DNA of 32,261 nucleotides. Origin: SG8-4 sp964598225. GTDB taxonomy: Bacteria; Planctomycetota; Phycisphaerae; Sedimentisphaerales; Anaerobacaceae. The stretch is taken from NCBI GenBank assembly GCA_964598225.1, contig CAZRBG010000062.1, positions 1 to 32,261 of the forward strand. Direction: 5' to 3'. The notes under the pieces are model-generated. The model was not told where the DNA came from and ran no database searches. It saw only the letters and a program-made list of their open reading frames with translations. The translations under genes were made by a program, and so were the position numbers. Of this stretch, positions 1 to 8,083 are shown piece by piece. Numbering within the stretch: the stretch's first letter is position 1; each line of letters starts with the position of its first letter.

Positions 1-213
1 GGGAATCCAGAACTCCCCTATGCCTGAAGAAAACCTCATTGCCGAAGGCAATGTACTCTACTTAACGGTCAGTGGCAAATGTCCGTTTCACGCTGAACCA
101 CTACACTCTTTGCTGCGTTAGGGCTGACTAGAGGTTTTGCGGCGTTCGTCAATCAGAGTAAAGGGGTGGAGCGAACACGCTGGTATTTCTCGTTTAGATT
201 GGGTTGCAAGTAA
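1..213. other. Left edge, no supported gene
   Basis: The first ten bases end in GGGAATCCAG, which matches the end of the dispersed ATTCCC-N8-GGGAAT palindrome found elsewhere in the window, so a repeat copy is probably cut by the window edge. A short plus-strand frame open from the edge ends at 121 (ATG at 20, 33 codons), but it has no recognisable similarity or ribosome site, and I do not call it a gene. Confidence 0.4.
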
Positions 214-286
<73 letters not shown>

Positions 287-297
287 GAAGTGGGTCA

Positions 298-326
298 ATA
301 TTAGCATAAGCAGCCGCGTCTGGCAA
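298..326 (-). promoter_or_regulatory. Sigma70-type promoter of tRNA-Ala
   Basis: On the minus strand, TTGCCA (321-326) and TAATAT (298-303) are separated by exactly 17 nt. The -10 box ends 11 nt before the mature tRNA 5' end at 286, as expected for a short 5' leader removed by RNase P. Confidence 0.6.
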
Positions 327-362
327 CTGAATTTTCCACTTTTTCCTTCGTTTGGTCGAACG

Positions 363-482
363 AGGGAGATAAGAAGTTAGGAAGATAAGAAGATAGGAAG
401 GTGGTTTGACGGTGGTACGGTCATACTGTCAAACCGGCACACCGGCTTCTTATCTTCTTATCTTCTTATCTTCTTATCTTCC
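363..482. repeat. Composite hairpin with iterated 8-nt words
   Basis: The right arm (446-477) is four exact copies of the 8-mer CTTCTTAT plus a partial copy. The left arm (about 368-400) contains the complementary word GATAAGAAG twice in degenerate form. Between them lies a perfect 8-bp inverted repeat, GGTTTGAC (403-410) and GTCAAACC (428-435). The whole stretch can fold into a long hairpin just upstream of hypF. A similarly built element lies between coaC and coaB. Confidence 0.7.
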
Positions 483-500
483 CATTTTCGCCGGGCGGAT

Positions 501-506
501 TATAAT
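501..506 (+). promoter_or_regulatory. Possible -10 box for hypF
   Basis: A perfect TATAAT ends 18 nt before the hypF ATG at 525. No good -35 lies 17 nt upstream, because that position falls in the CTTCTTAT repeat. If the box is used, the leader is only about 12 nt and carries AGGGAA as ribosome site. Confidence 0.35.
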
Positions 507-524
507 GGCGCTCAGGGAACGCTT

Positions 525-2924
525 ATGATCGAACGCAAAAGAATACTGATAACCGGGCAGGTGCAGGGGGTGGGGTTTCGGCCGGCGGTGTATGCGATCG
601 CTGCTTCGCTTGGGCTTTCCGGCAGGGTTTATAACGACACGAGGGGCGTAACGGTGGAGCTGCAGGGGGAAAAGGACAAAATAGGCGAATTTCTGGCCCG
701 TTTGCAGTCGGATGAGCACACGCCGCCGTTAGCGGAGATAAGATCGTGCGAGGCCGTCGATATTCCGGTCCTGGACGATGAGGGCGGATTCGTGATCGTT
801 TCGAGCGATTCGGAAGGGACGCCGAGGTCGCAGGTTACCGCCGATATCGCCACCTGCGCCGACTGCCTGGCGGAGATGGCCGACAAAAAGGACTTTCGAT
901 ACCGCTATCCGTTCATAAACTGCACCAACTGCGGGCCGCGATACTCGATAGTGAGGAATATCCCTTACGACCGGCCGAATACGACGATGTCGGTCTTCGA
1001 GATGTGCGAGAAGTGCCGGGCTCAGTACACGGACGTCGGCGACCGCCGCTTTCACGCTCAGCCGGTGGCGTGCCCTGCGTGCGGGCCGACGGTGCAACTG
1101 ACGGACAACAAGGGCGAGACAATCGAGACGCAGAGCGACGCGGCCATCGCCGAGACGGCAAGACTGCTGGTTGACGGCAGGATTCTGGCGATAAAAGGCG
1201 TCGGCGGGTTCCATTTGGCCGTTGATGCGCTGAATGAAGAGGCTGTTGAAAGGCTGCGGGAGCGCAAAAGGCGGGATCACAAGCCTTTTGCTATGATGGC
1301 GGCCTCGGTCGAGAAGATCCGGCAATACGCCGTCGTGAATGAATCGGCCGAAAGGCTTCTCGGAAGCCCGCAAAGCCCGATTGTTCTGCTGCCTAAGAAA
1401 AAGAACGCTGCGATAGCTCCATCGGTCGCAGAGGGCGTCAACACTTACGGCTTCATGCTGTGTTATGCACCGCTGCATTATCTGCTTTTTGCCGAGGGGA
1501 TCGAGGTTCTCGTTATGACCAGCGCGAATATCTCCGACGAGCCGCTGATCTGCAAAAATCAGCGCGCGCTGGAACGACTGGGCGATGTTGCCGATGCCTT
1601 TCTGATGCACAATCGGGAGATTTACCGGCAGGTGGACGATTCGATCTTTCATTTCATCGACGGTCGGCCCGCTCCCCTGCGCAGGGCGAGAGGATTCGTT
1701 CCGACGCCGGTGTTCATGAAACAAGAGAGCCGGGCCGACGTATTCGCCGCGGGCGCCGACATGAAGAACACGTTTTGCTTCGGCAAGAAGAACCAGTTAA
1801 TCTGCAGCGAGCACATCGGCGACCTCGAAGACGCTGAGGTCTATCATCATTACTTAGAGTCGGTCGAGCATCTGCGAAAGCTCTTCGACGTCGAGCCGAA
1901 GGTCGTGGCCTGCGATCTGCACCCGGGTTATCTGTCAACGCGGCATGCGATGTCAATACCCAACGTGGAAGTCATTCAGGTTCAGCATCACTGGGCGCAC
2001 ATCGCTTCGGTCCTGGTCGAGCACGGCCTTGCCGGACCGGTGATAGGTCTTATCGCCGACGGCACGGGCTACGGAGCGGACGGCACAATCTGGGGATGCG
2101 AGTGCCTCATTGCCTCGATGGAGAAGTTCGAGCGTTTCGGCCATCTGGACTGCTATTCGCTGCCCGGCGGGGATAAAGCGAGCAAGGAGGCCGTAAGACC
2201 CGCCCTGTCTATATTGAAAAAGGCATTCGGCAAGGATTTCTCGTTGAAGAAATTCGGCGGGCTGCTGGAACGAATGCTCTGCTCTTGTCATTCCCGCGCT
2301 AGCGGGAATCCAGACATGCGAAAGGAAATGGATTCCCGCTTGCGCGGGAATGACAAGGTGCGCGGGAATGACAGGGTGGAAGAATTAGAATTCATTGTCG
2401 AACAGCTCGATAAAGGCATCAACTGTGTTGCGACCTCAAGTCTGGGGCGCGTTTTCGATGCCGTCGCGGCAATGGTCGGGTTGGGCAGTTACAACCATTT
2501 CGACGCTCAATTGCCGATGGCGCTGGAGGCCATCGCCGCGGCTGATTGCGAGGAGCGTTACGAATTAGAGATGCTGCCATCTCCGCACATACCCCGAATG
2601 CTTAACCTTGACTCAGCCATTCGGGAAATCGTGGAAGATGCGAAGAATGGAGTCGGCGCGAGCATAATCTCAGCGAAATTCCACAACACAATTGCCGAAG
2701 GTCTGCTGCTGTTAGCACAGGTATGCAGAACCGAGACAAATCTGCACACGGTCGCGCTCAGCGGCGGCGTATGCTGCAATCGCTATCTGATGAATCGTTT
2801 GACGGAACAACTACGAATGCACGGCTTTGCCGTCCTGCTCCACGAAAAAGTCCCGGCAAATGACGGCGGAGTAGCCCTCGGCCAGGCAGCCATCGCGGTT
2901 TGGCATGCAAATCATCGTTTGTAG
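525..2924 (+). CDS. hypF: Carbamoyltransferase HypF (hydrogenase maturation)
   Basis: HypF uses carbamoyl phosphate and ATP to carbamoylate the C-terminal cysteine of HypE, the first step towards the cyanide ligands of NiFe hydrogenase. Visible domains are an acylphosphatase-like N-terminus (GQVQGVGFRP near residues 11-20), a double zinc finger with C111/C114, C133/C136, C161/C164 and C183/C186 (the classic CX2C-X18-CX2C arrangement twice), a YrdC-like domain (about 205-385) and a Kae1/TsaD-like domain with the metal-binding HHWAH motif. At 799 aa it is slightly long for the family because about 30 residues (588-618) are encoded by a dispersed palindromic repeat inserted in frame in the Kae1-like part. 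The rest looks intact and in frame, so the protein may still work. It stands apart from hypC by a 364-bp repeat-bearing gap. Confidence 0.96.
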   Translation: MIERKRILITGQVQGVGFRPAVYAIAASLGLSGRVYNDTRGVTVELQGEKDKIGEFLARLQSDEHTPPLAEIRSCEAVDIPVLDDEGGFVIVSSDSEGTPRSQVTADIATCADCLAEMADKKDFRYRYPFINCTNCGPRYSIVRNIPYDRPNTTMSVFEMCEKCRAQYTDVGDRRFHAQPVACPACGPTVQLTDNKGETIETQSDAAIAETARLLVDGRILAIKGVGGFHLAVDALNEEAVERLRERKRRDHKPFAMMAASVEKIRQYAVVNESAERLLGSPQSPIVLLPKKKNAAIAPSVAEGVNTYGFMLCYAPLHYLLFAEGIEVLVMTSANISDEPLICKNQRALERLGDVADAFLMHNREIYRQVDDSIFHFIDGRPAPLRRARGFVPTPVFMKQESRADVFAAGADMKNTFCFGKKNQLICSEHIGDLEDAEVYHHYLESVEHLRKLFDVEPKVVACDLHPGYLSTRHAMSIPNVEVIQVQHHWAHIASVLVEHGLAGPVIGLIADGTGYGADGTIWGCECLIASMEKFERFGHLDCYSLPGGDKASKEAVRPALSILKKAFGKDFSLKKFGGLLERMLCSCHSRASGNPDMRKEMDSRLRGNDKVRGNDRVEELEFIVEQLDKGINCVATSSLGRVFDAVAAMVGLGSYNHFDAQLPMALEAIAAADCEERYELEMLPSPHIPRMLNLDSAIREIVEDAKNGVGASIISAKFHNTIAEGLLLLAQVCRTETNLHTVALSGGVCCNRYLMNRLTEQLRMHGFAVLLHEKVPANDGGVALGQAAIAVWHANHRL
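2286..2373. repeat. dRS3-like palindromic element inside hypF
   Basis: Two 20-bp units of the form ATTCCC-N8-GGGAAT (2290-2309 and 2332-2351) face each other, bounded by TGTCA at one end and TGACA at the other. The last 14 nt are repeated once more with an 18-nt step (2342-2355 and 2360-2373). The step is a multiple of three, so the duplication adds a second RGND-containing hexapeptide without breaking the hypF frame. Related palindromes occur at about 3060-3119, 10995-11014 and, in a variant form, at 24634-24660. Confidence 0.85.
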
Positions 2925-3190
2925 CTCCTCTTTTGCGGAATGCTATAACGTATCTCTGATTTGGTATTCCTGCGGTCCGCGACCAGCCCCAAGTCTGGCC
3001 CGCCGTGCGGCGGTCCAGGCTTGACGCTGCCACCCGGTTGTATAGCACAGAAGTTGGCGTTCCTGCGAAGGCAGGAATCCAGAAGCTCGTGAATAAGTGG
3101 ATTCCTGCCTTCGCAGGAATGACAATTGGAGAAGTTGTCTAATGTCCGTAAACTGCTCATATAAGCGCTTGCTCTGTGAGAACCGAACAA
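2925..3190. repeat. Intergenic region with a 22-bp inverted repeat
   Basis: No gene is visible. 2990-3023 forms a GC-rich imperfect hairpin (CAAG..CTTG ends, CCGCC/GGCGG core). 3060-3081 and 3098-3119 are perfect 22-bp inverted copies, each arm itself containing the TTCCTGC/GCAGGAA palindrome; this is a two-headed member of the family inserted in hypF, with ATTCCT-N8-AGGAAT cores. The region separates hypF from the hypC promoter. Confidence 0.8.
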
Positions 3191-3219
3191 TTGACCCGGC
3201 GTTTATGTAATAGTAAAAT
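3191..3219 (+). promoter_or_regulatory. Promoter of the hypCDEAB operon
   Basis: TTGACC (3191-3196) and TAAAAT (3214-3219) are spaced by 17 nt, each one base off consensus. Transcription would start near 3226 and give a leader of about 60 nt before hypC. hypC, hypD, hypE, hypA and hypB then follow closely on the same strand. Confidence 0.65.
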
Positions 3220-3288
3220 ACGGTGCGGATGTAAATATGTGTTCCGACTTGTGAATAATTGTGCTTAAAACGATTTAGGAAACGAATA

Positions 3289-3531
3289 ATGTGCCTTGCG
3301 GTACCGGCAAGAATAGTGGAATTAGAGGAAGACAGGGCGGTTGTTGACGCGATGGGCAACCGCTGGAAGGCGAAGACTACATTGCTGCCGGAGGCCAAAA
3401 TAGGCGATCTGGTTCTGATACACGCAGGGTTCGCCATTTCGCTCGTCGATGAAGAAGAGGCAAAAAAGACCTGGCAGCTTATCGCCGAGATCAGCGAATT
3501 CGACGATACTCCCAACAAGATGTCGGGGTAA
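3289..3531 (+). CDS. hypC: Hydrogenase assembly chaperone HypC
   Basis: HypC is the small chaperone that, with HypD, holds the Fe(CN)2CO unit and hands it to the hydrogenase large subunit. The start is fixed at 3289 because the protein must begin Met-Cys: the sequence reads MCLAVPARIV, with essential C2 exposed after Met removal, and the conserved H45 in LVLIHAGFA. An upstream in-frame ATG at 3259 would bury C2. AGGA lies 8 nt before the chosen ATG. At 80 aa it has the usual family length. It is the first gene of the hypCDEAB run. Confidence 0.96.
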   Translation: MCLAVPARIVELEEDRAVVDAMGNRWKAKTTLLPEAKIGDLVLIHAGFAISLVDEEEAKKTWQLIAEISEFDDTPNKMSG

Positions 3532-3563
3532 GAAGACTCCGGGCAAAAGATAAACTGTAACGA

Positions 3564-4646
3564 ATGCTCCAAAGAATAAATAAAGCACAGGAAATCATGG
3601 GCGCCGCATGTAGAGCTGTGGGTCGGCAGATCAACATAATGGAGGTCTGCGGCACGCACACGGTTTCTATCTTCCGCAACGGCATAAGATCGATCCTGCC
3701 CGAGAATCTTAAATTGCTGTCCGGACCGGGATGTCCGGTCTGTGTGACCGATCAGGGCTATATCGACATCGTTCTGGAACTGGCCGAACGTGACGATTGC
3801 ATAATCGCCACATACGGCGATATGATTCGTGTCCCCGGCAAGGATCACTCGCTCGAAACGATACAGTCAAGCGCTGATGTGAGAGTCGTCCTGAGCAGCG
3901 AAAATGCTCTACAATTGGCCAGAGATAATCCTGACAAAACAGTCATATTCCTCGCAGTCGGCTTCGAGACGACTACACCGGCCAGTGCCGTCGTCGTGCA
4001 GGAGGCGGCGCGAGATTCTGTCGAGAATTTCTGTATCCTGAGCGGTCACAAAGTGGTCGTTCCCGCGATGCGTGCGCTGTTGAGCGGCAAAAACGATCAT
4101 ATTGACGCCTTTCTCTGTCCCGGACACGTCAGCGTGATAATAGGCTACGGCGCCTTTACTGAAATCGTAAAGGACTTCGACCGGCCCTGTGTAGTGGCGG
4201 GTTTTGAAGCCGTACAGATAATGGAAGGACTCAGCGAAATCTGCGGCCAGATCGCCGCAGGTAAACCCGAACTTAAGTCAATGTACCCTGCGGTCGTGAC
4301 TGAGAAGGGAAACTTAGCCGCCCAGGCAATAGTTGACGAGTGCTTCGAACCGGTCGGTGGCTACTGGAGAGGACTCGGGAGAATTAAAGACAGCACGCTC
4401 AAGCTCAGAGACAAGTATGCTCGCTTCGACGCCTTCAAGAAATTCGGCATAGACGAAATACCCGCCGAAGAAGAAGCCGGCTGTCGATGCGGCGAGGTTT
4501 TGTGCGGATTGATAGATCCGCCGGAGTGCAGTCTGTTCGGCCGAAAGTGCACGCCGCGAGAACCTGTTGGGCCGTGCATGGTAAGCTCCGAAGGCGCCTG
4601 TGCGGCATGGTTCAAGTACGGCCGAGAGAAAGAACGCGGGCAATGA
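3564..4646 (+). CDS. hypD: Hydrogenase formation protein HypD
   Basis: HypD is the [4Fe-4S] scaffold on which, with HypC, the iron receives its CN and CO ligands. All signature blocks are present: MEVCGTHT with C29, GPGCPVC with C57 and C60 (the same spacing as C41, C69 and C72 of E. coli HypD), GFETTTP, CPGHVS, and a cysteine-rich C-terminus (CRCGEVLCG...C...C) for the iron-sulfur cluster. At 360 aa it is full length. Its TGA overlaps the hypE ATG (ATGA at 4643-4646), which suggests translational coupling. Confidence 0.97.
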   Translation: MLQRINKAQEIMGAACRAVGRQINIMEVCGTHTVSIFRNGIRSILPENLKLLSGPGCPVCVTDQGYIDIVLELAERDDCIIATYGDMIRVPGKDHSLETIQSSADVRVVLSSENALQLARDNPDKTVIFLAVGFETTTPASAVVVQEAARDSVENFCILSGHKVVVPAMRALLSGKNDHIDAFLCPGHVSVIIGYGAFTEIVKDFDRPCVVAGFEAVQIMEGLSEICGQIAAGKPELKSMYPAVVTEKGNLAAQAIVDECFEPVGGYWRGLGRIKDSTLKLRDKYARFDAFKKFGIDEIPAEEEAGCRCGEVLCGLIDPPECSLFGRKCTPREPVGPCMVSSEGACAAWFKYGREKERGQ

Positions 4647-5665
4647 CGGCAACAAAGCACGATAGAATCCTGCTCGCCCACGGCGGAGGAGGGCAACTCA
4701 CCGATGACCTTATCCGCAAACATATTCTGCCAAATCTCGACAATGATACCCTTGCCGAGTTGGGTGATTCGGCGGCGCTGAATTTAGAATCCGGCTCGGT
4801 GTGCTTTACTACCGACAGCTATGTTGTTAAGCCCTTGTTCTTCAATGGTGGAGATATAGGCAAACTTGCGGTCTGCGGAACGATAAATGATCTGGCCGTG
4901 ACGGGCGCAAGGCCCGTCGCGCTAAGCCTGTCGTTGATAATCGAAGACGGCTTTGAACTTGATCTGCTCGATATGATTCTGGCCAGTATCGGCAAGACAG
5001 CCCGGCAGGGCGGCGTAAAAATCGTTACAGGAGACACAAAAACGGTCGAAGCCGGCGCGGCCGACAAGATCTTCATAAACACGGCGGGAATAGGCCATAA
5101 ACTGCCCGGCGTGAAACTGGGCGTGGATAAGATTGTCCCTGGAGACAAGATCATCGTCAATGGCACACTCGGCGATCACGGCATGGCGATCATTTCCCAG
5201 CGGGAGGATATCAAGTTCCAGTCCCAGTTGCAAAGCGACTGCGCACCTCTGGCGGGATTGATCGGCGAGCTGCTGGAGAATGCAAAAGGGGTGAAATTCA
5301 TGCGGGACCCCACTCGCGGGGGTTTAGCCGCGACTCTCAATGAGATTACACAAAGCACCGGTTTGAGCGTCGAAATCCGTGAAAATGACATTCCCGTCAA
5401 GCCCGCTGTCCAGGCTGCGGCCGATATGCTCGGTTTTGACGTGCTGGCGATTGCAAACGAGGGCAAATTCGTCGCTGTTGTCTCACCGGAGTCGGCTGAA
5501 GAATGCCTGACAAAGTGCAGAGATCACACTCTCGGAGAAGAGGCTGAGGTAATAGGTGAAATCGTAGAGACACGCGATGTGCCTGTCGTTGAACTTGTAA
5601 CACGGATCGGCGGCAGGAGAATCGTACAGATGCCCTACGGGCGCGAGTTGCCGAGGATATGCTGA
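4643..5665 (+). CDS. hypE: Hydrogenase maturation protein HypE
   Basis: HypE dehydrates the thiocarboxamide made by HypF to a thiocyanate on its C-terminal cysteine and passes cyanide to HypCD. The protein ends in PRIC, the required terminal motif with the acceptor cysteine as the last residue. It has the PurM-like layout with an N-terminal glycine-rich loop (AHGGGG), the LGDSAAL and TTDSYVV region and the FMRDPTRGGLA motif. The start at 4643 is chosen because MTATKHDRILLAHGGGG fits the family and overlaps the hypD stop; the frame stays open upstream, but that part is antisense-like sequence within hypD. 340 aa. Confidence 0.96.
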   Translation: MTATKHDRILLAHGGGGQLTDDLIRKHILPNLDNDTLAELGDSAALNLESGSVCFTTDSYVVKPLFFNGGDIGKLAVCGTINDLAVTGARPVALSLSLIIEDGFELDLLDMILASIGKTARQGGVKIVTGDTKTVEAGAADKIFINTAGIGHKLPGVKLGVDKIVPGDKIIVNGTLGDHGMAIISQREDIKFQSQLQSDCAPLAGLIGELLENAKGVKFMRDPTRGGLAATLNEITQSTGLSVEIRENDIPVKPAVQAAADMLGFDVLAIANEGKFVAVVSPESAEECLTKCRDHTLGEEAEVIGEIVETRDVPVVELVTRIGGRRIVQMPYGRELPRIC

Positions 5666-6009
5666 TGCACGAAATGATGGTAGCTCAAAGCCTGATCAAA
5701 ATCATTTCAGATGAAGCGGCCAAGCAGAATGCACAACCTGTCGGCGCAAAGATCAGTTGCGGAACGCTTAATCCGGTCAACGACGAGGCGCTTCGTTTTG
5801 CCTTTGAGGCAATTGGCAAAGACACGCCCTGCGAAAATCTAAAAATTCAAATAGAACATAAGCCGATCCGTGCGAACTGTAATAACTGCGGCGAGGCTTT
5901 TGATGTCGAACTCTCACATCCGGCATGTCCCAAGTGCGGCGGCGAGAGTTTCAAACTGCTGCCGGATGCACCGCTGTTACTCGAAGAAATTGATTTCGAA
6001 ACGGAATAA
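5665..6009 (+). CDS. hypA: Hydrogenase nickel incorporation protein HypA
   Basis: HypA delivers nickel to the hydrogenase large subunit together with HypB. The start is set at 5665 because HypA needs Met1-His2 at its N-terminus for nickel binding (MHEMMVAQSL); an ATG two codons upstream would displace this. The start overlaps the hypE stop by one base (TGATG). The zinc domain has C72/C75 and C88/C91. 114 aa, normal length. Confidence 0.96.
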   Translation: MHEMMVAQSLIKIISDEAAKQNAQPVGAKISCGTLNPVNDEALRFAFEAIGKDTPCENLKIQIEHKPIRANCNNCGEAFDVELSHPACPKCGGESFKLLPDAPLLLEEIDFETE

Positions 6010-6013
6010 TTTT

Positions 6014-6679
6014 ATGGAAAAAATAAATATTGAAAAAAAAATTCTCGGGGAAAACGAGAAGCACGCTTTCGAAAATATCATGTTTTTGACGGAGAAAAAG
6101 AAGCTCTGTCTGAATATGATTTCATCGCCCGGCTCGGGCAAGACAACAATCCTCGCAAGGACCATAAATGAGTTGAAAGACAGGATACGAATCGGCGTGA
6201 TCGAAGGTGACATACAGACAGATCTGGACGCCGAAAGAATCAGAGCGACCGAAGCGCCCGTTATCCAAATCAACACCGAAGGAGCATGTCATTTGTCGGC
6301 GCCGCAGATCAGTGAAGCACTGAAAAACCTCCCGATCGAAGAGCTGGACTTAATCTTTATCGAGAACGTTGGAAATCTTGTCTGTCCGTCCGCCTTTGCT
6401 CTCGGTGAAACCGGCAAGGTGGCGGTTTTGTCGGTTGCCGAAGGAGACGACAAGCCTGCGAAATACCCGGCTATTTTTGCAAAGTCAAAAGCATTGCTGC
6501 TGAATAAGATCGATTTACTCGAAGGCGGATACGTGGACTTCGATATTGAAAGAGCCAAAAACGATGCCTGCATACTGAACAGGTCTCTCGAAGTCTTCCC
6601 GATTTCGGCCAGGACCGGACAGGGCATGGCCGACTGGTACGACTGGCTGGTAAACTCCGTCGAAGAAACCGCTAAGTGA
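6014..6679 (+). CDS. hypB: Hydrogenase nickel incorporation GTPase HypB
   Basis: HypB is a SIMIBI-class GTPase that drives nickel insertion with HypA. The P-loop SSPGSGKTT spans residues 37-45, the switch motif EGDIQTDLDAERI follows, and LLNKIDLL is the guanine-specificity motif. The G-domain metal site is intact: C92-H93 (GACHLS) and C124 (NLVCPS). The N-terminus is short and has neither the CXXCGC high-affinity nickel site nor a histidine-rich stretch, so this is the minimal type. The ATG at 6014 follows the hypA stop by 4 nt. 221 aa. Confidence 0.96.
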   Translation: MEKINIEKKILGENEKHAFENIMFLTEKKKLCLNMISSPGSGKTTILARTINELKDRIRIGVIEGDIQTDLDAERIRATEAPVIQINTEGACHLSAPQISEALKNLPIEELDLIFIENVGNLVCPSAFALGETGKVAVLSVAEGDDKPAKYPAIFAKSKALLLNKIDLLEGGYVDFDIERAKNDACILNRSLEVFPISARTGQGMADWYDWLVNSVEETAK

Positions 6680-6709
6680 GCATCCCGTCATCGGCTGCGG
6701 GGCCTTCGT

Positions 6710-7336
6710 TCATGCTCCCGATTGGTAAAGGCCGTGTTGCCGAATGTAGCTTAAAACCGCCTTATGGAGCATTTTAGAGGCATCTCGACCCTCCGACAGC
6801 CTTTTGCGGATTTCGGTGCTGCTTACATCCACCAGCGGTGTTCGCACGATATTTCGCTGCAATTTTTCGACCCGCTCTCGACCCCATATCTCTTCGAACT
6901 TGGTGAAATCCGGAGGCTCGCAACCCGCTCTGTACATCGTAACCAGGTTGCACGTGTCGATCAACTCGTCGATCTTGTACCAATGCACCAGGTCGTCGAC
7001 AGTGTCGGCGCCGATGAGCCAATAGATGGAAACTCCCTGACCGTAGTCGGATTGAAACTTCTTGACGGTTTCCAGAGTGTAGCTCGGCGCCGGCTTTTTC
7101 AACTCAAAGTCACTCACCTCAAAATTCTTTTTGTCGGCGATTGCGAGTGCGATCATTTCGAGCCTGTCGCGATCACTTGCCCTCGGTGAAAAACCTTTTA
7201 GCGGCGAGCGCTTAGCAGGAACAAATATGACTTTCCCGGCGTTTATTTTTTTTGCCGCATCGGATGCAACTTCGGTATGACCGAGATGAATCGGATCGAA
7301 TGTTCCACCGAACAATACAATTCTTCGTGTCACCAT
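6710..7336 (-). CDS. nadD: Nicotinate-nucleotide adenylyltransferase NadD
   Basis: NadD transfers AMP from ATP to nicotinate mononucleotide in NAD biosynthesis. The nucleotidyltransferase signature GGTFDPIHLGH lies at residues 10-20, and the C-terminal SSTEIRKRL motif that closes the active site is present. 208 aa is a usual length. It is convergent with hypB, 30 bp away, and no clear terminator is visible between them. GTG at 7333 is an alternative start just after the ATG. Confidence 0.95.
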   Translation of the reverse strand: MVTRRIVLFGGTFDPIHLGHTEVASDAAKKINAGKVIFVPAKRSPLKGFSPRASDRDRLEMIALAIADKKNFEVSDFELKKPAPSYTLETVKKFQSDYGQGVSIYWLIGADTVDDLVHWYKIDELIDTCNLVTMYRAGCEPPDFTKFEEIWGRERVEKLQRNIVRTPLVDVSSTEIRKRLSEGRDASKMLHKAVLSYIRQHGLYQSGA

Positions 7337-7684
7337 TAAAACTAACAGCCAAATTGTGTGTTATTGCAAAAAGATAATGTCGAAGAAATTGGCGACAGTT
7401 TAATCGACAAACAGAGTATACAATTATCAGAAGTCTCGAAGTACTTCGTATATTCCCTTAAGGAGGCCGTATACTAAATGATTTAAGAGGGTTTGTAAAA
7501 GTTTGCAGGCAAAAGTTTTTGTCAAGAATAGTCAACATCTTAGACGATAAAAAATATGGAAACTTTTTTTGAAGTTTTTACTATGAAAGTGTGAAAAGTT
7601 ATTCTAATGTTTATAACTATTGTGACGTAAATAAAGAAACATTAAAAAAAGGATTTTGTCAGCCAAAAGGAGGTGACGACAATA
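7337..7684. other. AT-rich gap between nadD and the H1-like gene
   Basis: No gene is supported. The region is markedly AT-rich and divergently flanked, so it should carry promoters for nadD (minus) and the H1-like gene (plus), but I could not fix a convincing -35/-10 pair. It ends with an unusually strong ribosome site (AAAGGAGGTGA, 7667-7677). Confidence 0.5.
7667..7677 (+). promoter_or_regulatory. Very strong Shine-Dalgarno that decides the H1-like start
   Basis: AAAGGAGGTGA is a near-perfect anti-16S complement. A GTG within it at 7673 is in frame but cannot be the start because it is the ribosome site itself; the next in-frame GTG at 7685 lies 11 nt after GGAGG. Confidence 0.8.
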
Positions 7685-7921
7685 GTGGCAAAGAGAAAGA
7701 AGACAGCCAAGAAGAAGACGAAGAAGAAAGCAACAAAGAAAAAGGCAACAAAGAAGAAAGCAACAAAGAAAAAAGGCAAGAAGAAGACAAAGAAAAAAGC
7801 AACAAAGAAAAAGGGCAAGAAGAAGACAAAGAAAAAAGCAACAAAGAAGAAAGCCAAGAAGAAGAAAACTACAAAGAAGAAAACCAAAAAGAAGAAGACC
7901 AGGAAGAAAAAGAAAAGGTAG
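7685..7921 (+). CDS. Lysine-rich histone H1-like protein
   Basis: The 78-aa product is almost entirely lysine with alanine, threonine, glycine and a few arginines, arranged as KKKATKKKATKKK-type repeats; there are no acidic or aromatic residues. Such proteins resemble the C-terminal tail of eukaryotic H1 and bacterial Hc1/AlgP-like nucleoid proteins, and bind DNA through charge. The GTG start at 7685 is dictated by the strong ribosome site at 7667-7677, and an intrinsic terminator follows, so it is a monocistronic, probably highly expressed gene. DNA packing is inferred from composition only. The same stretch is open in another frame, but that reading lacks a ribosome site. Confidence 0.85.
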   Translation: MAKRKKTAKKKTKKKATKKKATKKKATKKKGKKKTKKKATKKKGKKKTKKKATKKKAKKKKTTKKKTKKKKTRKKKKR

Positions 7922-7998
7922 CGCGACAACTCAGTCGAAAGTCCGCCTTGCTTCATGAATCGCGGCGGGCTGCTGGTGAGAACCGGTTACTTGACAAA

Positions 7999-8038
7999 CG
8001 AAAGATTCTCTCATTCAGATAGAATCTTTCGTTTTTTT
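7999..8038 (+). terminator. Intrinsic terminator of the H1-like gene
   Basis: A perfect 11-bp stem CGAAAGATTCT/AGAATCTTTCG with an 11-nt loop is followed by seven T residues on the plus strand. Confidence 0.9.
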
Positions 8039-8083
8039 ATATGCGCACCTTAATACCCCCCCCAAGCCCGCCTTCTCTACGTA

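Noticed and set aside
729..1724. 331-aa minus-strand frame opposite hypF
   Set aside because: A shadow of the GC-rich hypF coding strand; no similarity, and hypF is clearly real.
4487..4642. 52-residue N-terminal extension of hypE
   Set aside because: The frame is open but lies inside hypD, lacks family similarity, and the ATG at 4643 overlaps the hypD stop in the usual way.
7591..8022. 143-aa Glu/Lys-rich frame overlapping the H1-like gene
   Set aside because: It is the same A/G-rich repeat read in another frame; it has no ribosome site at its ATG, whereas the H1-like frame has a near-perfect one.
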